Virus record (IMG/VR): IMGVR_UViG_3300043172_000883
Span: 1-63,607 of that record
Length of the DNA stretch: 63,607 bases
Reading direction: 5' to 3' (one strand)
DNA from: a virus
The notes under the pieces were generated by a model. The model did not search any database and was not told where the DNA came from. It saw only the letters and a list, made by a program, of their open reading frames with translations. The position numbers were made by a program, and so were the translations under genes. Positions 43,136 through 51,666 of this stretch are shown one piece after another (the first letter of the stretch is position 1; the number at the start of each line of letters is the position of its first letter).

Positions 43136-44095
43136 TTTCGGAAATCGTCATTTCCCTTTGTTAGTTAAAACGAAATTATGGTAATTGGTCTGGTTACATC
43201 CCCTACCACTAAGGGAGTAGTATTGTAGTCACTCCATATTAATCCTTTATTCACACAATTTAGAGAGGGCCAGAGAAGCCGTGCTGAAATCGTTTCTCCA
43301 ACCAGTCTCAGTGAGGATGGTCGATAATCCTCTTCATCATACCCTTGCGGGTACGGGAAGCGACCAACTCTTCCCTTTAGGGGGGTTATTGAAAGGCGGA
43401 GCTTGTGGTCATGTTTCAACCACGCCCGTTATTTCCCATGGGATCAGGGTTTGCCAGCTCCGTTGTAAGAGAGAAGGCGAAAGTTTATCGGTTTAGGATT
43501 GTAAGACAACCTTCTCTGGTTACTGTAAGAGAGAGGGCTTGTACCTTCCTACTAACCCTCTCTTGTTACTGTCAGCCTACTATTGTAAGACCGTAGGCTA
43601 TGGACTGGTATACACTGTCTCGGTAGACCGAGCTTAGGTATTATAAGGGAGAAGGCTGCCATGCATTTTTTTCACAGCTTTATAGGGTGCACCCTAAATA
43701 AACCTTCTCTTTAGTATTGAAGGACTTATGGAGTGACCGTGATGGGGTCAGTACCACCTTCGCAACTACTGTAAGAGAGAAGGCGAGTCCTACTACCACG
43801 AGCTCGAAAGCAATGTGTTCCTTCTCTTGTTACTGTAATCGGGATAAGTCCTGACAGCTACCTTCAATCTATTTAAAGTCAGATCACGACAACCATTCAG
43901 TAGCGTAACTTATCCCTAAGTTGGTATTGTAATGAAAGAAGGGTATTTTTACTACTGGAAACCTTCCCTCGTTACTATAATGGGGACCTACATCCGTGAG
44001 GAATGCCCCTAGTTTTGCCAATGTAATGGGGAAATAGGTTCGTAAACCACATTCCCCGTTTGTGAAGTAGTCAGTTCCACGCTCTGCCTAAGACA
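43105..44095 (-). ncRNA. Candidate 1-kb structured noncoding RNA with repeated hairpins
   Basis: No convincing gene lies in this stretch. Instead a chain of hairpins is joined by variants of one linker, on the minus strand UUACAGUAAC (seen about a dozen times, as UUACAAUACC, UUAUAGUAAC, UUACAGUAG and so on). Plus-strand stems include 43470-43477/43510-43517 (AGAGAAGG), 43530-43537/43556-43563 (AGAGAGGG, a paired change against the first), 43574-43580/43593-43599, 43649-43655/43703-43709, 43776-43783/43820-43827, 43841-43848/43909-43916 and 44028-44033/44052-44057. A TATA box at 44117-44124 and a terminator at 43099-43135 define a transcript of about 990 nt. Strand is inferred from those two signals. 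Function unknown. Confidence 0.75.
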
Positions 44096-44116
44096 TTTAA
44101 TAATACGGGCAACCCC

Positions 44117-44124
44117 TATTTAAT
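44117..44124 (-). promoter_or_regulatory. TATA box of the noncoding RNA
   Basis: ATTAAATA on the minus strand, followed by GGGG and TTGCC, nearly the same core promoter as that of the neighbouring 58-aa gene (ATTAAATA, GGG, TATTGCC). Transcription would begin near 44095. Confidence 0.55.
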
Positions 44125-44144
44125 TATTTCTTATTTAATAGGAT

Positions 44145-44321
44145 TTATTGTCCAGTAATCTTGATAATTGCCTTGATATATCCATCATAAATGCGTTTTA
44201 TTTCATCGTGAGCTTGTTCTTTTGTATAGCTCCCTTTCAAAGTACTTGCGTCCTTCACAACTTGACCAATCGATCCGAGTGTGAAAGCCAACAAACTGAT
44301 TATATCTGCTGAGTCAGTCAT
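44145..44321 (-). CDS. Small hypothetical protein (58 aa)
   Basis: Begins with an ATG 26 bp behind a TATA box (44343-44350), so it is probably leaderless. Hydrophobic N-terminal helix (ADIISLLAFTLGSIGQVV) then a charged helix. Its stop lies just before the promoter of the noncoding RNA, so the two may be co-regulated. Confidence 0.65.
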   Translation of the reverse strand: MTDSADIISLLAFTLGSIGQVVKDASTLKGSYTKEQAHDEIKRIYDGYIKAIIKITGQ

Positions 44322-44342
44322 AGCTAATTATTGGCAATACCC

Positions 44343-44350
44343 TATTTAAT
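44343..44350 (-). promoter_or_regulatory. TATA box of the 58-aa gene
   Basis: ATTAAATA on the minus strand, followed by GGGTATTGCC, about 26 bp before the ATG at 44321; twin of the noncoding RNA promoter. Confidence 0.55.
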
Positions 44351-44365
44351 CCTTGCTTATGTTAT

Positions 44366-44725
44366 TTAGTTAGAAGTTTCCACTGATGCTTTTTCTTGTT
44401 TTGCAATCTTTACTAATTCATAGCTTATGATTGCATTTTTTATCTTAATCCATGTCTGTTCATTGAATTTACCATCTGGTAAATCATTGCCTCTTGTCCA
44501 ATCTTCTCCTGCTCTTGGTTTCCTATTCGAAACTTGGCATCCTAAATAATCATTATTGGCTGTAATTGAATATCTATTATTCTTTGTAAAAAAATGGATG
44601 TTAAATTTATCTTTGCGATCTTGTAATATAAATTTAAAATGATCTTCTATATTATTTGTACGATATAATAGTTCACTCAACCAATCTATAAGTTGTTGAT
44701 GTAATGGGGTTAATATTTTATTCAT
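44366..44725 (-). CDS. Hypothetical protein (119 aa)
   Basis: Alpha/beta protein with FTKNNRYSITANNDYLG strands and a central DWTRGNDLPDG loop. ATG 44725 is preferred; a GTG three codons upstream is possible and would put the start 25 bp from the TATA box. A perfect palindrome sits between TATA box and start, so expression is likely repressible. No family recognised. Confidence 0.65.
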   Translation of the reverse strand: MNKILTPLHQQLIDWLSELLYRTNNIEDHFKFILQDRKDKFNIHFFTKNNRYSITANNDYLGCQVSNRKPRAGEDWTRGNDLPDGKFNEQTWIKIKNAIISYELVKIAKQEKASVETSN

Positions 44726-44740
44726 TTGTATCACTTTTAT

Positions 44741-44763
44741 ACCGCTAAGCAGCGGTTATATAA
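44741..44763 (-). promoter_or_regulatory. TATA box with adjacent ACCGCT/AGCGGT operator
   Basis: TTATATAA (44756-44763, minus strand) is followed by the inverted repeat ACCGCT-AAGC-AGCGGT (44741-44756) in the position of the transcription start, where a bound repressor would block initiation. Confidence 0.5.
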
Positions 44764-44802
44764 TAATACGAGAATCAAGTATTTAATATTTTGTTTGTAC
44801 TT

Positions 44803-45153
44803 TTAAGTTAAAACACATTTCATCTCACATTTAAAAATGCGACACATGTTTGGTCTATCCTCATAGATTAAACATTTACTATTAACCGCTAGTGGGCATA
44901 TACGTACGCCCTCCAATACCTCTATTAAAATAAAATCATCATTGAATTGTCTATATGCTTTACCATCATTGTTTCTCTTGTCATAATCTCCATACGGATA
45001 ATCCACTGGATTTACAAATCCGTTCATATTCATATAAAAACAGCATGGAGCCAAACAATCATTACATCTATCTATCCAGTTTTGTCGATATCTGGTTAGA
45101 TTCTTATGCCCTACCATATTATCAAGTTGTCCCCATCTATTCAAAATAATCAC
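44803..45153 (-). CDS. YkgJ-type Cys-cluster protein (116 aa)
   Basis: The Cys pattern CNDCLAPCC, then CPLAVNSKCLIYEDRP and CRIFKC is that of the YkgJ family, which binds a metal (zinc or iron-sulfur) and is of unclear biochemical function. It overlaps the methyltransferase gene downstream of it by 17 bases and may assist nucleic-acid modification. Confidence 0.8.
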   Translation of the reverse strand: MIILNRWGQLDNMVGHKNLTRYRQNWIDRCNDCLAPCCFYMNMNGFVNPVDYPYGDYDKRNNDGKAYRQFNDDFILIEVLEGVRICPLAVNSKCLIYEDRPNMCRIFKCEMKCVLT

Positions 45154-45844
45154 CTAACTCCGCATTTTGCCAGTATGGACTAAATCTAACCCAGGGATCC
45201 AAATCACATGCAAATATCTGTGCTCCTCGCCCATATGCCGCTGCTATGCTTGCACCATAACCAGCGAAGGGGTCCAGAATACAAGTGCTTTTCAGATGCC
45301 TAAATAACTCGCTTAGTAATTCTTTAGGCTTGGCCGCTGATCTTGCCAGTTTGGTACTGCCATTTTTGGCCTTACGCATGGGACCAGGCAATGTGATATA
45401 TTTATTGAGAATTTGACCTTTTGGTTTTCCCTTGATTTTCGTTCCTTGAACATAAATATGCTCTCCGTTGTTACGGTCCGCGTTACCAGCTATGGTAATA
45501 TTAATTGGTTTTACCCAGGCATGCTTGCATGCAATATTATCAAGATGTTGTAATCGCTCCTCTTGGCTATGAAAGTGAATGATATAGGTATCTGGTTTGA
45601 TTCTTGATTTGATATAATCAAATATTTTTTTCCTAAGTACTGGATCCATTAATCTAACTGCGGGATTATTCCATGGGACACACGCATCCTTCTTCATCTT
45701 GGTCCTACCATTAACTCGTTCCTCATCTTCTTTGTTGCCAGCATCAAAATAGGGAGGATCCCATACCACCGTATCGATAATGGGCCAAACCTCATCTGGA
45801 ATAGATTTTACGAAATCATATCCATCAATACCAAATTTAATCAA
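45137..45844 (-). CDS. DNA methyltransferase, DPPY type (probable N6-adenine)
   Basis: D29-PPY is the catalytic motif and D191-PFAGYGAS the S-adenosylmethionine site, in beta-class order. At 235 residues it is a small orphan methylase; DPPY usually signals N6-methyladenine. A long basic loop between the motifs may recognise the target. It begins within the end of a small HTH-like gene and lies near the DpdA-like enzyme, forming a DNA modification group. Confidence 0.88.
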   Translation of the reverse strand: MIKFGIDGYDFVKSIPDEVWPIIDTVVWDPPYFDAGNKEDEERVNGRTKMKKDACVPWNNPAVRLMDPVLRKKIFDYIKSRIKPDTYIIHFHSQEERLQHLDNIACKHAWVKPINITIAGNADRNNGEHIYVQGTKIKGKPKGQILNKYITLPGPMRKAKNGSTKLARSAAKPKELLSELFRHLKSTCILDPFAGYGASIAAAYGRGAQIFACDLDPWVRFSPYWQNAELGDYFE

Positions 45845-46013
45845 TCTTAATCACCACTGGTTTACCATTGCTCTTGGACCTCGCATACATATCTAACAAA
45901 TGATCCAAGAAATCATCATGTGTTATATTCTCTCGTCTGAGATCGCCCTTGTGTCGCTCTTTCTTTTCCAAGAATCGCTCATGTGTGGCTCGACTGATAG
46001 TTATCACACTCAT
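45837..46013 (-). CDS. RHH/antitoxin-like small protein (58 aa)
   Basis: The N-terminal SVITISRATHERFLEKKE looks like a ribbon plus first helix of an RHH or VapB-like antitoxin domain; the C-terminus (DFLDHLLDMY) is helical. No toxin gene is next to it. ATGA overlap with the transglycosylase gene. Confidence 0.65.
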   Translation of the reverse strand: MSVITISRATHERFLEKKERHKGDLRRENITHDDFLDHLLDMYARSKSNGKPVVIKID

Positions 46014-46738
46014 ATAAAAAACTCCTGCAATGGTCGCGATCTTATTAAAAATTCATCAGAATTAAATTTCAATTGGTGATGTGTGGTTATTTCAATTCTC
46101 TTCAAATATTCTTGGAAATATAACTCAAATTCATGGGTTTTAGCTGATGCCTTTCCAAGCCCGCCTATCCTTGGAAACTTCCAACTCATACTATCAAAAC
46201 TATCTATAATTGCAAAAACGTTTTTCAAATGGTATAATCTCAGACCAAAGGCGTGGATGAAGCTTTCTGGAAATTGTTTTCTCAGGTAGTGCAGGGCATG
46301 TTTAACAAAATCACGGTTCCCACTTTTACACATGGTTCCAACTGCAATCTTATCATGTGGCCCATATTCCTTTTTGAACCAAGTTATAAATTCAACAAAA
46401 CTACCGTAATTATCATAATAGCCTTGGATCACTGGAAGTTGACTAGGATCCTCTGGATTGAATAGATCCATCAAAAGCTGTTTACTATATTCCACATTAT
46501 CAACATCTGTTTTTTTACCAAATTCACCAACCAAGTCTGGACAATCTGGGACCACCTTCCAACCATCAGTTTTCAGATTCTTCCATTTGTTAATTTTTTT
46601 GTCAGAATGCCTATCAGATTTCAGTAAATCATAGATCCCAATATCCACAATCTCATGCTTATAATTCTTCCTTGGTTTTTGTTTGATATTCCGCATGATG
46701 TATGGGTAATCAATCGGTGCGTAAGTATAGAACCTCAT
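46010..46738 (-). CDS. dpdA: DpdA-like tRNA-guanine transglycosylase family protein (242 aa)
   Basis: The sequence follows the TGT/DpdA TIM barrel: a N-terminal EIVDIGIYDLL with the active Asp, then VGEFG, PVIQGYYDN, KIAVGTMCKSGN, and FIHAFGLRLYHLKN ending in IIDSFDSMSW, the family's second Asp region. DpdA proteins exchange guanine in DNA for a 7-deazaguanine such as preQ0, which archaea make for tRNA archaeosine. No preQ0 synthesis gene is here, so the base would come from the host. The ATG behind GGGTGATATT is chosen over one 13 codons upstream. It likely protects viral DNA from restriction. Confidence 0.8.
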   Translation of the reverse strand: MRFYTYAPIDYPYIMRNIKQKPRKNYKHEIVDIGIYDLLKSDRHSDKKINKWKNLKTDGWKVVPDCPDLVGEFGKKTDVDNVEYSKQLLMDLFNPEDPSQLPVIQGYYDNYGSFVEFITWFKKEYGPHDKIAVGTMCKSGNRDFVKHALHYLRKQFPESFIHAFGLRLYHLKNVFAIIDSFDSMSWKFPRIGGLGKASAKTHEFELYFQEYLKRIEITTHHQLKFNSDEFLIRSRPLQEFFI

Positions 46739-46742
46739 AATA

Positions 46743-46889
46743 TCACCCACAATTACCCATATGGCTTTCAATCGCAATTTTAATCATTTTCAATTGGTCC
46801 TTTGATAATGGTACTTCTTTGGTTTCTTCTTCAATATGACCGCAAATATGAAGATATAAATCTGAGAATTGATATTTTAGTTTCTTCAT
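46743..46889 (-). CDS. Small hypothetical protein (48 aa)
   Basis: Helical protein with a short HICGH segment. Overlaps the upstream gene by ATGA. No family recognised. Confidence 0.6.
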   Translation of the reverse strand: MKKLKYQFSDLYLHICGHIEEETKEVPLSKDQLKMIKIAIESHMGNCG

Positions 46890-47068
46890 AATCCTCTCTC
46901 CTCATAGATATCCAGGGTTTGCTCATTATATCTGCATGTTTCACAACACTTGGCAAATCTCCATTTATGGTAGTAGAATTGCTCTCTGCACTTGAAACAT
47001 CGAAGCCTCCAATATTTCTGCTTACGATATCGTGTGGATCTACGCAGTCGTATCAATCTCAAAATCAT
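46886..47068 (-). CDS. Basic zinc ribbon (60 aa)
   Basis: An Arg-rich N-terminus (RLRRSTRYRKQKYWRLR) followed by CFKC and CCETC: a nucleic-acid-binding zinc ribbon. Overlaps the membrane gene upstream by 29 bases. Confidence 0.65.
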   Translation of the reverse strand: MILRLIRLRRSTRYRKQKYWRLRCFKCREQFYYHKWRFAKCCETCRYNEQTLDIYEERGL

Positions 47069-47279
47069 AATTATCCTCTTCTTCTATTTCTATATTTTGA
47101 TTATAGCGGTCCGCCATGATACCAACCGTTAGGATCCAGATAATCAACACTAGCACAGTCATCTCAAAGGTCCAAGCATCCGAGATTGCTTTTAATATGT
47201 TAACTATGAAAATTATCACGAAGATAAATAATCCTGCGAAGAAAGCAAAGCGAACCCGCTCATATTGTTGCATACTCAT
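47040..47279 (-). CDS. Two-helix membrane protein (79 aa)
   Basis: Two hydrophobic segments (FAFFAGLFIFVIIFIVNILKA-like at residues 11-31 and TVLVLIIWILTVGIMA at 41-57) and an acidic C-terminus. Function unknown. Confidence 0.7.
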   Translation of the reverse strand: MSMQQYERVRFAFFAGLFIFVIIFIVNILKAISDAWTFEMTVLVLIIWILTVGIMADRYNQNIEIEEEDNYDFEIDTTA

Positions 47280-47566
47280 CCTTCTTTCCTCCTTATCTGT
47301 CGTCCACTGATCGCAGGATTATATGCAAATTTAATTGCACCATCCCGTATATTTGGGCTAATTATGACCATCATACCATAGATTACTGTTATACCATAAT
47401 CTTGATACAAAATCACATATTCTGGTTTTACACCATGGTTGTGTATTATACGATCCATCCCCTGTTTCACCTCGTATATCATGGCATGGCGTTCCTGATC
47501 AGCTAGCGGTTCAAGCTTCTTCAATTCAGCTTCCAGTTCTTCTATCTTGTCATCTACATTCATCAT
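47276..47566 (-). CDS. Hypothetical protein (96 aa)
   Basis: An acidic coiled-coil N-terminus followed by a beta-rich half ending in a basic tail. No family recognised; ATGA overlaps. Confidence 0.65.
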   Translation of the reverse strand: MMNVDDKIEELEAELKKLEPLADQERHAMIYEVKQGMDRIIHNHGVKPEYVILYQDYGITVIYGMMVIISPNIRDGAIKFAYNPAISGRQIRRKEG

Positions 47567-47844
47567 CAGTCATCCTCCAAATCGTACACTTCCAAGGTGG
47601 CTTTATAATATTCATCAAATGTCGCTATTCCTATTTGAACCCATGTTTCATATTTTATATTGTATTTTGTCCCTAATTCTTTCATAATCTTTTCCACATC
47701 ATTTGGTGCTTTGCTAAACCTGATTTTCTCGCCTTTGTAATCCTCTTTTGAAACAAAAAAACTTTTACTTTCAAAAATAGGTTCTATGCTTTTTATCTCA
47801 AACCCTAGCAATCTTAGCTCGAATTCTAGTTCACTTAGTTTCAT
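47566..47844 (-). CDS. Hypothetical protein (92 aa)
   Basis: Alpha/beta protein, no Cys; one-base overlaps on both sides. No family recognised. Confidence 0.65.
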   Translation of the reverse strand: MKLSELEFELRLLGFEIKSIEPIFESKSFFVSKEDYKGEKIRFSKAPNDVEKIMKELGTKYNIKYETWVQIGIATFDEYYKATLEVYDLEDD

Positions 47845-48173
47845 TAGTTAATCCTCCAAGACATATAAGGTACAATAACACCATCTGGGTTCATTTCCCA
47901 TCTCTTGATATCTTCTAGGATCTCCAGACATATATAAGTAAGGTGTGCTTCGAATGCATTAAATTTTGAATCTACAATTGACCAAACTCCAATTTGTAGT
48001 ACATCCATAAACATTTTACCCGCATAGAAAGTGAAAATATAGTAATAGCCATTCATGGTGAGGCTGGTATCACTCATCACACCAAAATAGAAGAAAGTCA
48101 TCTTCTCAGCCAGTTGTGGTAATTTTCCTATATCTTTTTCTAGGGTTATCTGTCCATGTTCTAAGTCAATCAT
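47844..48173 (-). CDS. Hypothetical protein (109 aa)
   Basis: Mixed alpha/beta protein with aromatic strands (FYFGVMSDTSLTMNGYYYIF). No family recognised. Confidence 0.65.
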   Translation of the reverse strand: MIDLEHGQITLEKDIGKLPQLAEKMTFFYFGVMSDTSLTMNGYYYIFTFYAGKMFMDVLQIGVWSIVDSKFNAFEAHLTYICLEILEDIKRWEMNPDGVIVPYMSWRIN

Positions 48174-48183
48174 AATATCACCT

Positions 48184-49479
48184 TCAAAAATATTCCTCCA
48201 AACGATATGATTCTATTTTAGGTTCCAATTTAATAGGTTCTAGCTTAAATGCCTCTTCTAATGTGGTGGCATTTAATATTTTCTCAACCAACGCTGTGTA
48301 AGGAGGCAATGCACCAGCAAACCCTAATACTCTTCTACCTTTTGCAATCAAATCTAATTGTTCTTTGGTCCAATTGGATGAAATATATTGGTTCTTTTTT
48401 AGTGAAGTCAAAGGTTCAAATCTCATTGGATACGATACCACTCCCCATGACATCAAATCTTTTAGTCTGTATAGAAAATCTTCAGGTGTATCTTTATGAT
48501 TGAACAACGTGTAAAATATCATTTTTTGGCCTTTAAACCCTACATCTTTCAGAAATTGAATTCCGTTTTTCACTCCATTCCTTGCTGACTTCGTATCGTA
48601 GGCCAAATGTAAAAATGGTAATTTAATTTCTTTTAAGTTTCTCGCAATTTTTGGTGTGATTAACCTTGCATCCAAACCTTGATTGAAATCTACTTTTTGA
48701 TTGAATTTCTTAAGATCCATTATTACTTGTTCAAAATTCGGTGCAGCTAGTATATTATTATCCCAAATATACACTCGCTTATGGTTTTCGTTCAACATAG
48801 AATAAATATCATTTTTCACACTGTTGATTCGACCCTCAATTTTGGGAACTACACAGAAAGAACATCTCCTTACACAACCCCTTGTAGTGAACAATATATT
48901 GCCGTTCCAATTTGGAACCAAATCATAAGCAGGATTAAGGTTTTCTACTTCCCTAGATAGCCCTACGTGAACTGCATCAGCGCCAGAAAGAGATGCATGA
49001 TCAGGTAATATTGAAGCGTATATTCCTCCAAGAATAATTTTAGCGGTTGGAAAATATTTTTTATATAGTTTAACAGCTTTCCATACTGACCCCCATGACC
49101 ATGTAAATAAACTGGTAATATAAATAATATTCGGATTAAATTTTGGGAATTGAGATCTCTTTTTTTCTTTCAATCTTATTAGTTCAATATTATCCCCGCG
49201 ATTTCTATGAAATGTAGCTATTTTCAATAATCCTAATGGTGGATATTTTGTGTAATAATTTGGTTCAACTAGTAAAACATTCATTTTCTGAGTGAACTCA
49301 AATTTGAATTGTGTCATTAAGTTTTTCACTTTTCCATTTTTTAGTTTATCAGAATACCATACAAAAGGTAAATCATGGCATATTTTACAAACCCATTGAT
49401 AAGGTCCTGTTGTGTAGGGACCAAGCAATATTTCTGTTTTCTGACCACAACAATCACAGTGCGTTTTTATTAATTTCAT
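48184..49479 (-). CDS. B12-binding-type radical SAM enzyme (431 aa)
   Basis: An N-terminal zinc ribbon (CDCCGQ, CKIC) precedes a cobalamin-binding-like Rossmann region (VLLVEPNYYTKYPPLGLLKIA, then ILGGIYASILPDHA). The radical SAM core follows with C202-x3-C206-x2-C209 in TTRGCVRRCSFCV. This order is that of class B enzymes such as MiaB-like relatives and B12-dependent methylases. In a virus with DpdA it may modify the deazaguanine or another nucleotide, but the substrate cannot be read from the sequence. Confidence 0.85.
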   Translation of the reverse strand: MKLIKTHCDCCGQKTEILLGPYTTGPYQWVCKICHDLPFVWYSDKLKNGKVKNLMTQFKFEFTQKMNVLLVEPNYYTKYPPLGLLKIATFHRNRGDNIELIRLKEKKRSQFPKFNPNIIYITSLFTWSWGSVWKAVKLYKKYFPTAKIILGGIYASILPDHASLSGADAVHVGLSREVENLNPAYDLVPNWNGNILFTTRGCVRRCSFCVVPKIEGRINSVKNDIYSMLNENHKRVYIWDNNILAAPNFEQVIMDLKKFNQKVDFNQGLDARLITPKIARNLKEIKLPFLHLAYDTKSARNGVKNGIQFLKDVGFKGQKMIFYTLFNHKDTPEDFLYRLKDLMSWGVVSYPMRFEPLTSLKKNQYISSNWTKEQLDLIAKGRRVLGFAGALPPYTALVEKILNATTLEEAFKLEPIKLEPKIESYRLEEYF

Positions 49480-49483
49480 AGTA

Positions 49484-51223
49484 TCACCTATTAGCAGCTA
49501 CTATCCCCTCTTTTGGACAGAACAACGTTCCATCGGTCAACCACTGTTTAAGCATATCCTCCACATAATCAACATCGATATTGAATGTTTCAGCCATCTC
49601 AAATAATTTAGTCATGGGTGTAAGATCCTCCGCTGTAATACGCAAAACCTCATCACGATAACGTCTACGTATCTCCATATTGTCACCCTCTTTCTCTGGT
49701 TCCTCAAGCGGTGGATCCGCAAAATGCTCGCTTATATCTGAATTCCAGTTAGGATTAATATCATTTAGTTTACTGATGAATAATTCAAACCCACGATAGC
49801 CACGACTGCCTTTATAATTAAATCGCGATATTCGGTTCTTACCATAGAAACTGGTCAATCTCCGACCAATCACGTTAGGTGTGGCACGGTCCGCTTGGAA
49901 CTTAAATCTGAATGCCTCATATGCACGTCTTATTTCAGTGGTCGACACCTCGCCTTCTAGGTTCTCATAGGTGTATCGTTCGATGAATATACCCACGGGA
50001 TCCCTGAAGCTCTCTATAATGGATGCGGATCTATCACTAATACCTGTTTTCAATTCCTGGATCTTATCAATCAGATAAGATAATGATTCGATACACCAAT
50101 TGAATATACCACTCTTTTCTTGCTCCAGTCGATGGGCAAGACCCGTATCATCTTTGGATCCCACGAATTTATTAGGGCAACGTACTATGATAAATCTCCG
50201 TAGCTCACTGTCTTGCTGCAGATTGGGTAATTTGTTGGCAGTGATAACCACTTTGGCATCTATTATCGTTTCATATGGCCTCTGGAATTTGGGATTTACT
50301 GTTATGGGTTCTCCAACAATCAGCGTTTTGATTGCGCTTGTATCCGTCACTGTTTTATTACTCTCACTTGCATAGATGAATTCCTTACCAATCAAGCCTG
50401 CGGTCCCATGCTTATCATCAGCCATCTGATCAAGTCGCATACTGCTATAATTATTGAACATGTTCATCCAGGGTTGCATGATGGTTCCCTTACCATTGGC
50501 CCCATCTCCATAAAGAAACATACATGCTTGCCACTCGAAGAAATTATTGACAAAACTATATGCCATAAAATGCTTGAATAAGCGGCGATCAAGCTGATCT
50601 GGAACCACCTCTTTCAGAGCGGTCATATATTGTGGTGCTTTGGCTTCCTTATCATATTCCAAGTTGAGGCGGCTGGTAAAGCGATATGCACTGTTGAAAG
50701 GCAATAGATTAATAGATTTGGTAAACAGGTTATACTCAACCACTCCATTATTAACATTGAATAATATTATATCACCAACATCCAGCGATAACTTACGACT
50801 GAATGGTGCATAATCGTGATTATAATCCCTCATCTTTAGCATATCATCATAACATATCATCTTGTATTTGGCTACCATATCAGCGATATTCTTAGCACTG
50901 CACAATTTGATATAGTCAACCGTCTTGAGTAACATTATCACGTAATCTGTAATCCAACGATTATCAATATCTAGCTTCCAATACCCCTCAATATTATCAT
51001 AGAAAAGAAAACAATCTCGCTCGCTTATGAATTGGTGTGGATTGCCATCGCTGGTGATTAACTCAATCACTGTCTCACGCACCTCTGCTATACTTGGTGG
51101 TTTAATCCCAGATTTAACAATGATATTGTCAAGATTCATCTCCTTTGGCTCGAATGCTTTGCCCACCGCATCAGGGTTTGCATCCACCGCTTCTGTTATC
51201 TTGTCTAGTAAATCGTTGGTCAT
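49484..51223 (-). CDS. SF3 helicase-primase, P4/D5 type (579 aa)
   Basis: The C-terminal half carries the SF3/D5 ATPase: Walker A YGDGANGKGT (K245), Walker B-like LIGKEFIYASES, and the sensor segment VITANKLPNLQQDSELRRF. The N-terminal part fits a D5_N-type domain. It should open and unwind the origin and load the replisome. No catalytic primase (AEP) motif is evident, so the priming role is uncertain. No polymerase is encoded, so a host polymerase must be used. Confidence 0.88.
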   Translation of the reverse strand: MTNDLLDKITEAVDANPDAVGKAFEPKEMNLDNIIVKSGIKPPSIAEVRETVIELITSDGNPHQFISERDCFLFYDNIEGYWKLDIDNRWITDYVIMLLKTVDYIKLCSAKNIADMVAKYKMICYDDMLKMRDYNHDYAPFSRKLSLDVGDIILFNVNNGVVEYNLFTKSINLLPFNSAYRFTSRLNLEYDKEAKAPQYMTALKEVVPDQLDRRLFKHFMAYSFVNNFFEWQACMFLYGDGANGKGTIMQPWMNMFNNYSSMRLDQMADDKHGTAGLIGKEFIYASESNKTVTDTSAIKTLIVGEPITVNPKFQRPYETIIDAKVVITANKLPNLQQDSELRRFIIVRCPNKFVGSKDDTGLAHRLEQEKSGIFNWCIESLSYLIDKIQELKTGISDRSASIIESFRDPVGIFIERYTYENLEGEVSTTEIRRAYEAFRFKFQADRATPNVIGRRLTSFYGKNRISRFNYKGSRGYRGFELFISKLNDINPNWNSDISEHFADPPLEEPEKEGDNMEIRRRYRDEVLRITAEDLTPMTKLFEMAETFNIDVDYVEDMLKQWLTDGTLFCPKEGIVAANR

Positions 51224-51666
51224 TCGCTTACCTCTGTGAATATAATACCAGAGACAGCATTAAGTTTTATATTGCCATGTCTAGCCATGGCCCTGGCTGT
51301 TTCTATATCTAGATGTAGTGGATCCCCTCGGCTTATCATGGTTATTCTCACATCTTTATTCGATGTTGGAACTATTATAAAATCAGATTTAATAATCAAT
51401 CTTATTTTTGATTCATCAAACTTACTCAGCTCGTATTTAAAATTGAATAACTTCCACTCAAAAATTATCCCCTCATGCACTTCTTCGAAACAAATATTAC
51501 ACCATTCTTTTTCATGTTTGTGAACACAGAAGTCTGATACATTTTTGTAACTAAAACATTTCCTACAGAATTCATTTTCATAATCAAATAATTCATCCCT
51601 TGATTTTAGTCCACACCAAGTAGTACTGCTTGGTCTAGTGTAATGTGGCATTCCATGAAACTTCAT
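51220..51666 (-). CDS. Cys/His-rich protein (148 aa)
   Basis: The N-terminal half contains CRKC, a later Cys/His and CNIC, probably two zinc sites; the C-terminal half is beta-rich. ATGA overlaps with helicase and DUF5131 genes suggest co-function in replication or modification. Confidence 0.7.
   Translation of the reverse strand: MKFHGMPHYTRPSSTTWCGLKSRDELFDYENEFCRKCFSYKNVSDFCVHKHEKEWCNICFEEVHEGIIFEWKLFNFKYELSKFDESKIRLIIKSDFIIVPTSNKDVRITMISRGDPLHLDIETARAMARHGNIKLNAVSGIIFTEVSE

Noticed and set aside
43165-43596. Open frames on both strands within the structured region (for example 84 codons on the minus strand and 63-71 codons on the plus strand)
   Set aside because: They run across the inverted repeats, have no Shine-Dalgarno or TATA spacing, and the products look random in composition.
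43200-44060. CRISPR array
   Set aside because: Repeats are not uniform in length or spacing, spacers are not unique inserts, and the repeated element forms stems that compensate for changes; no cas gene is near.
43200-44060. Array of integron attC-like sites
   Set aside because: The linker partly recalls GTT-type core sites, but there are no cassettes with genes and no integrase.
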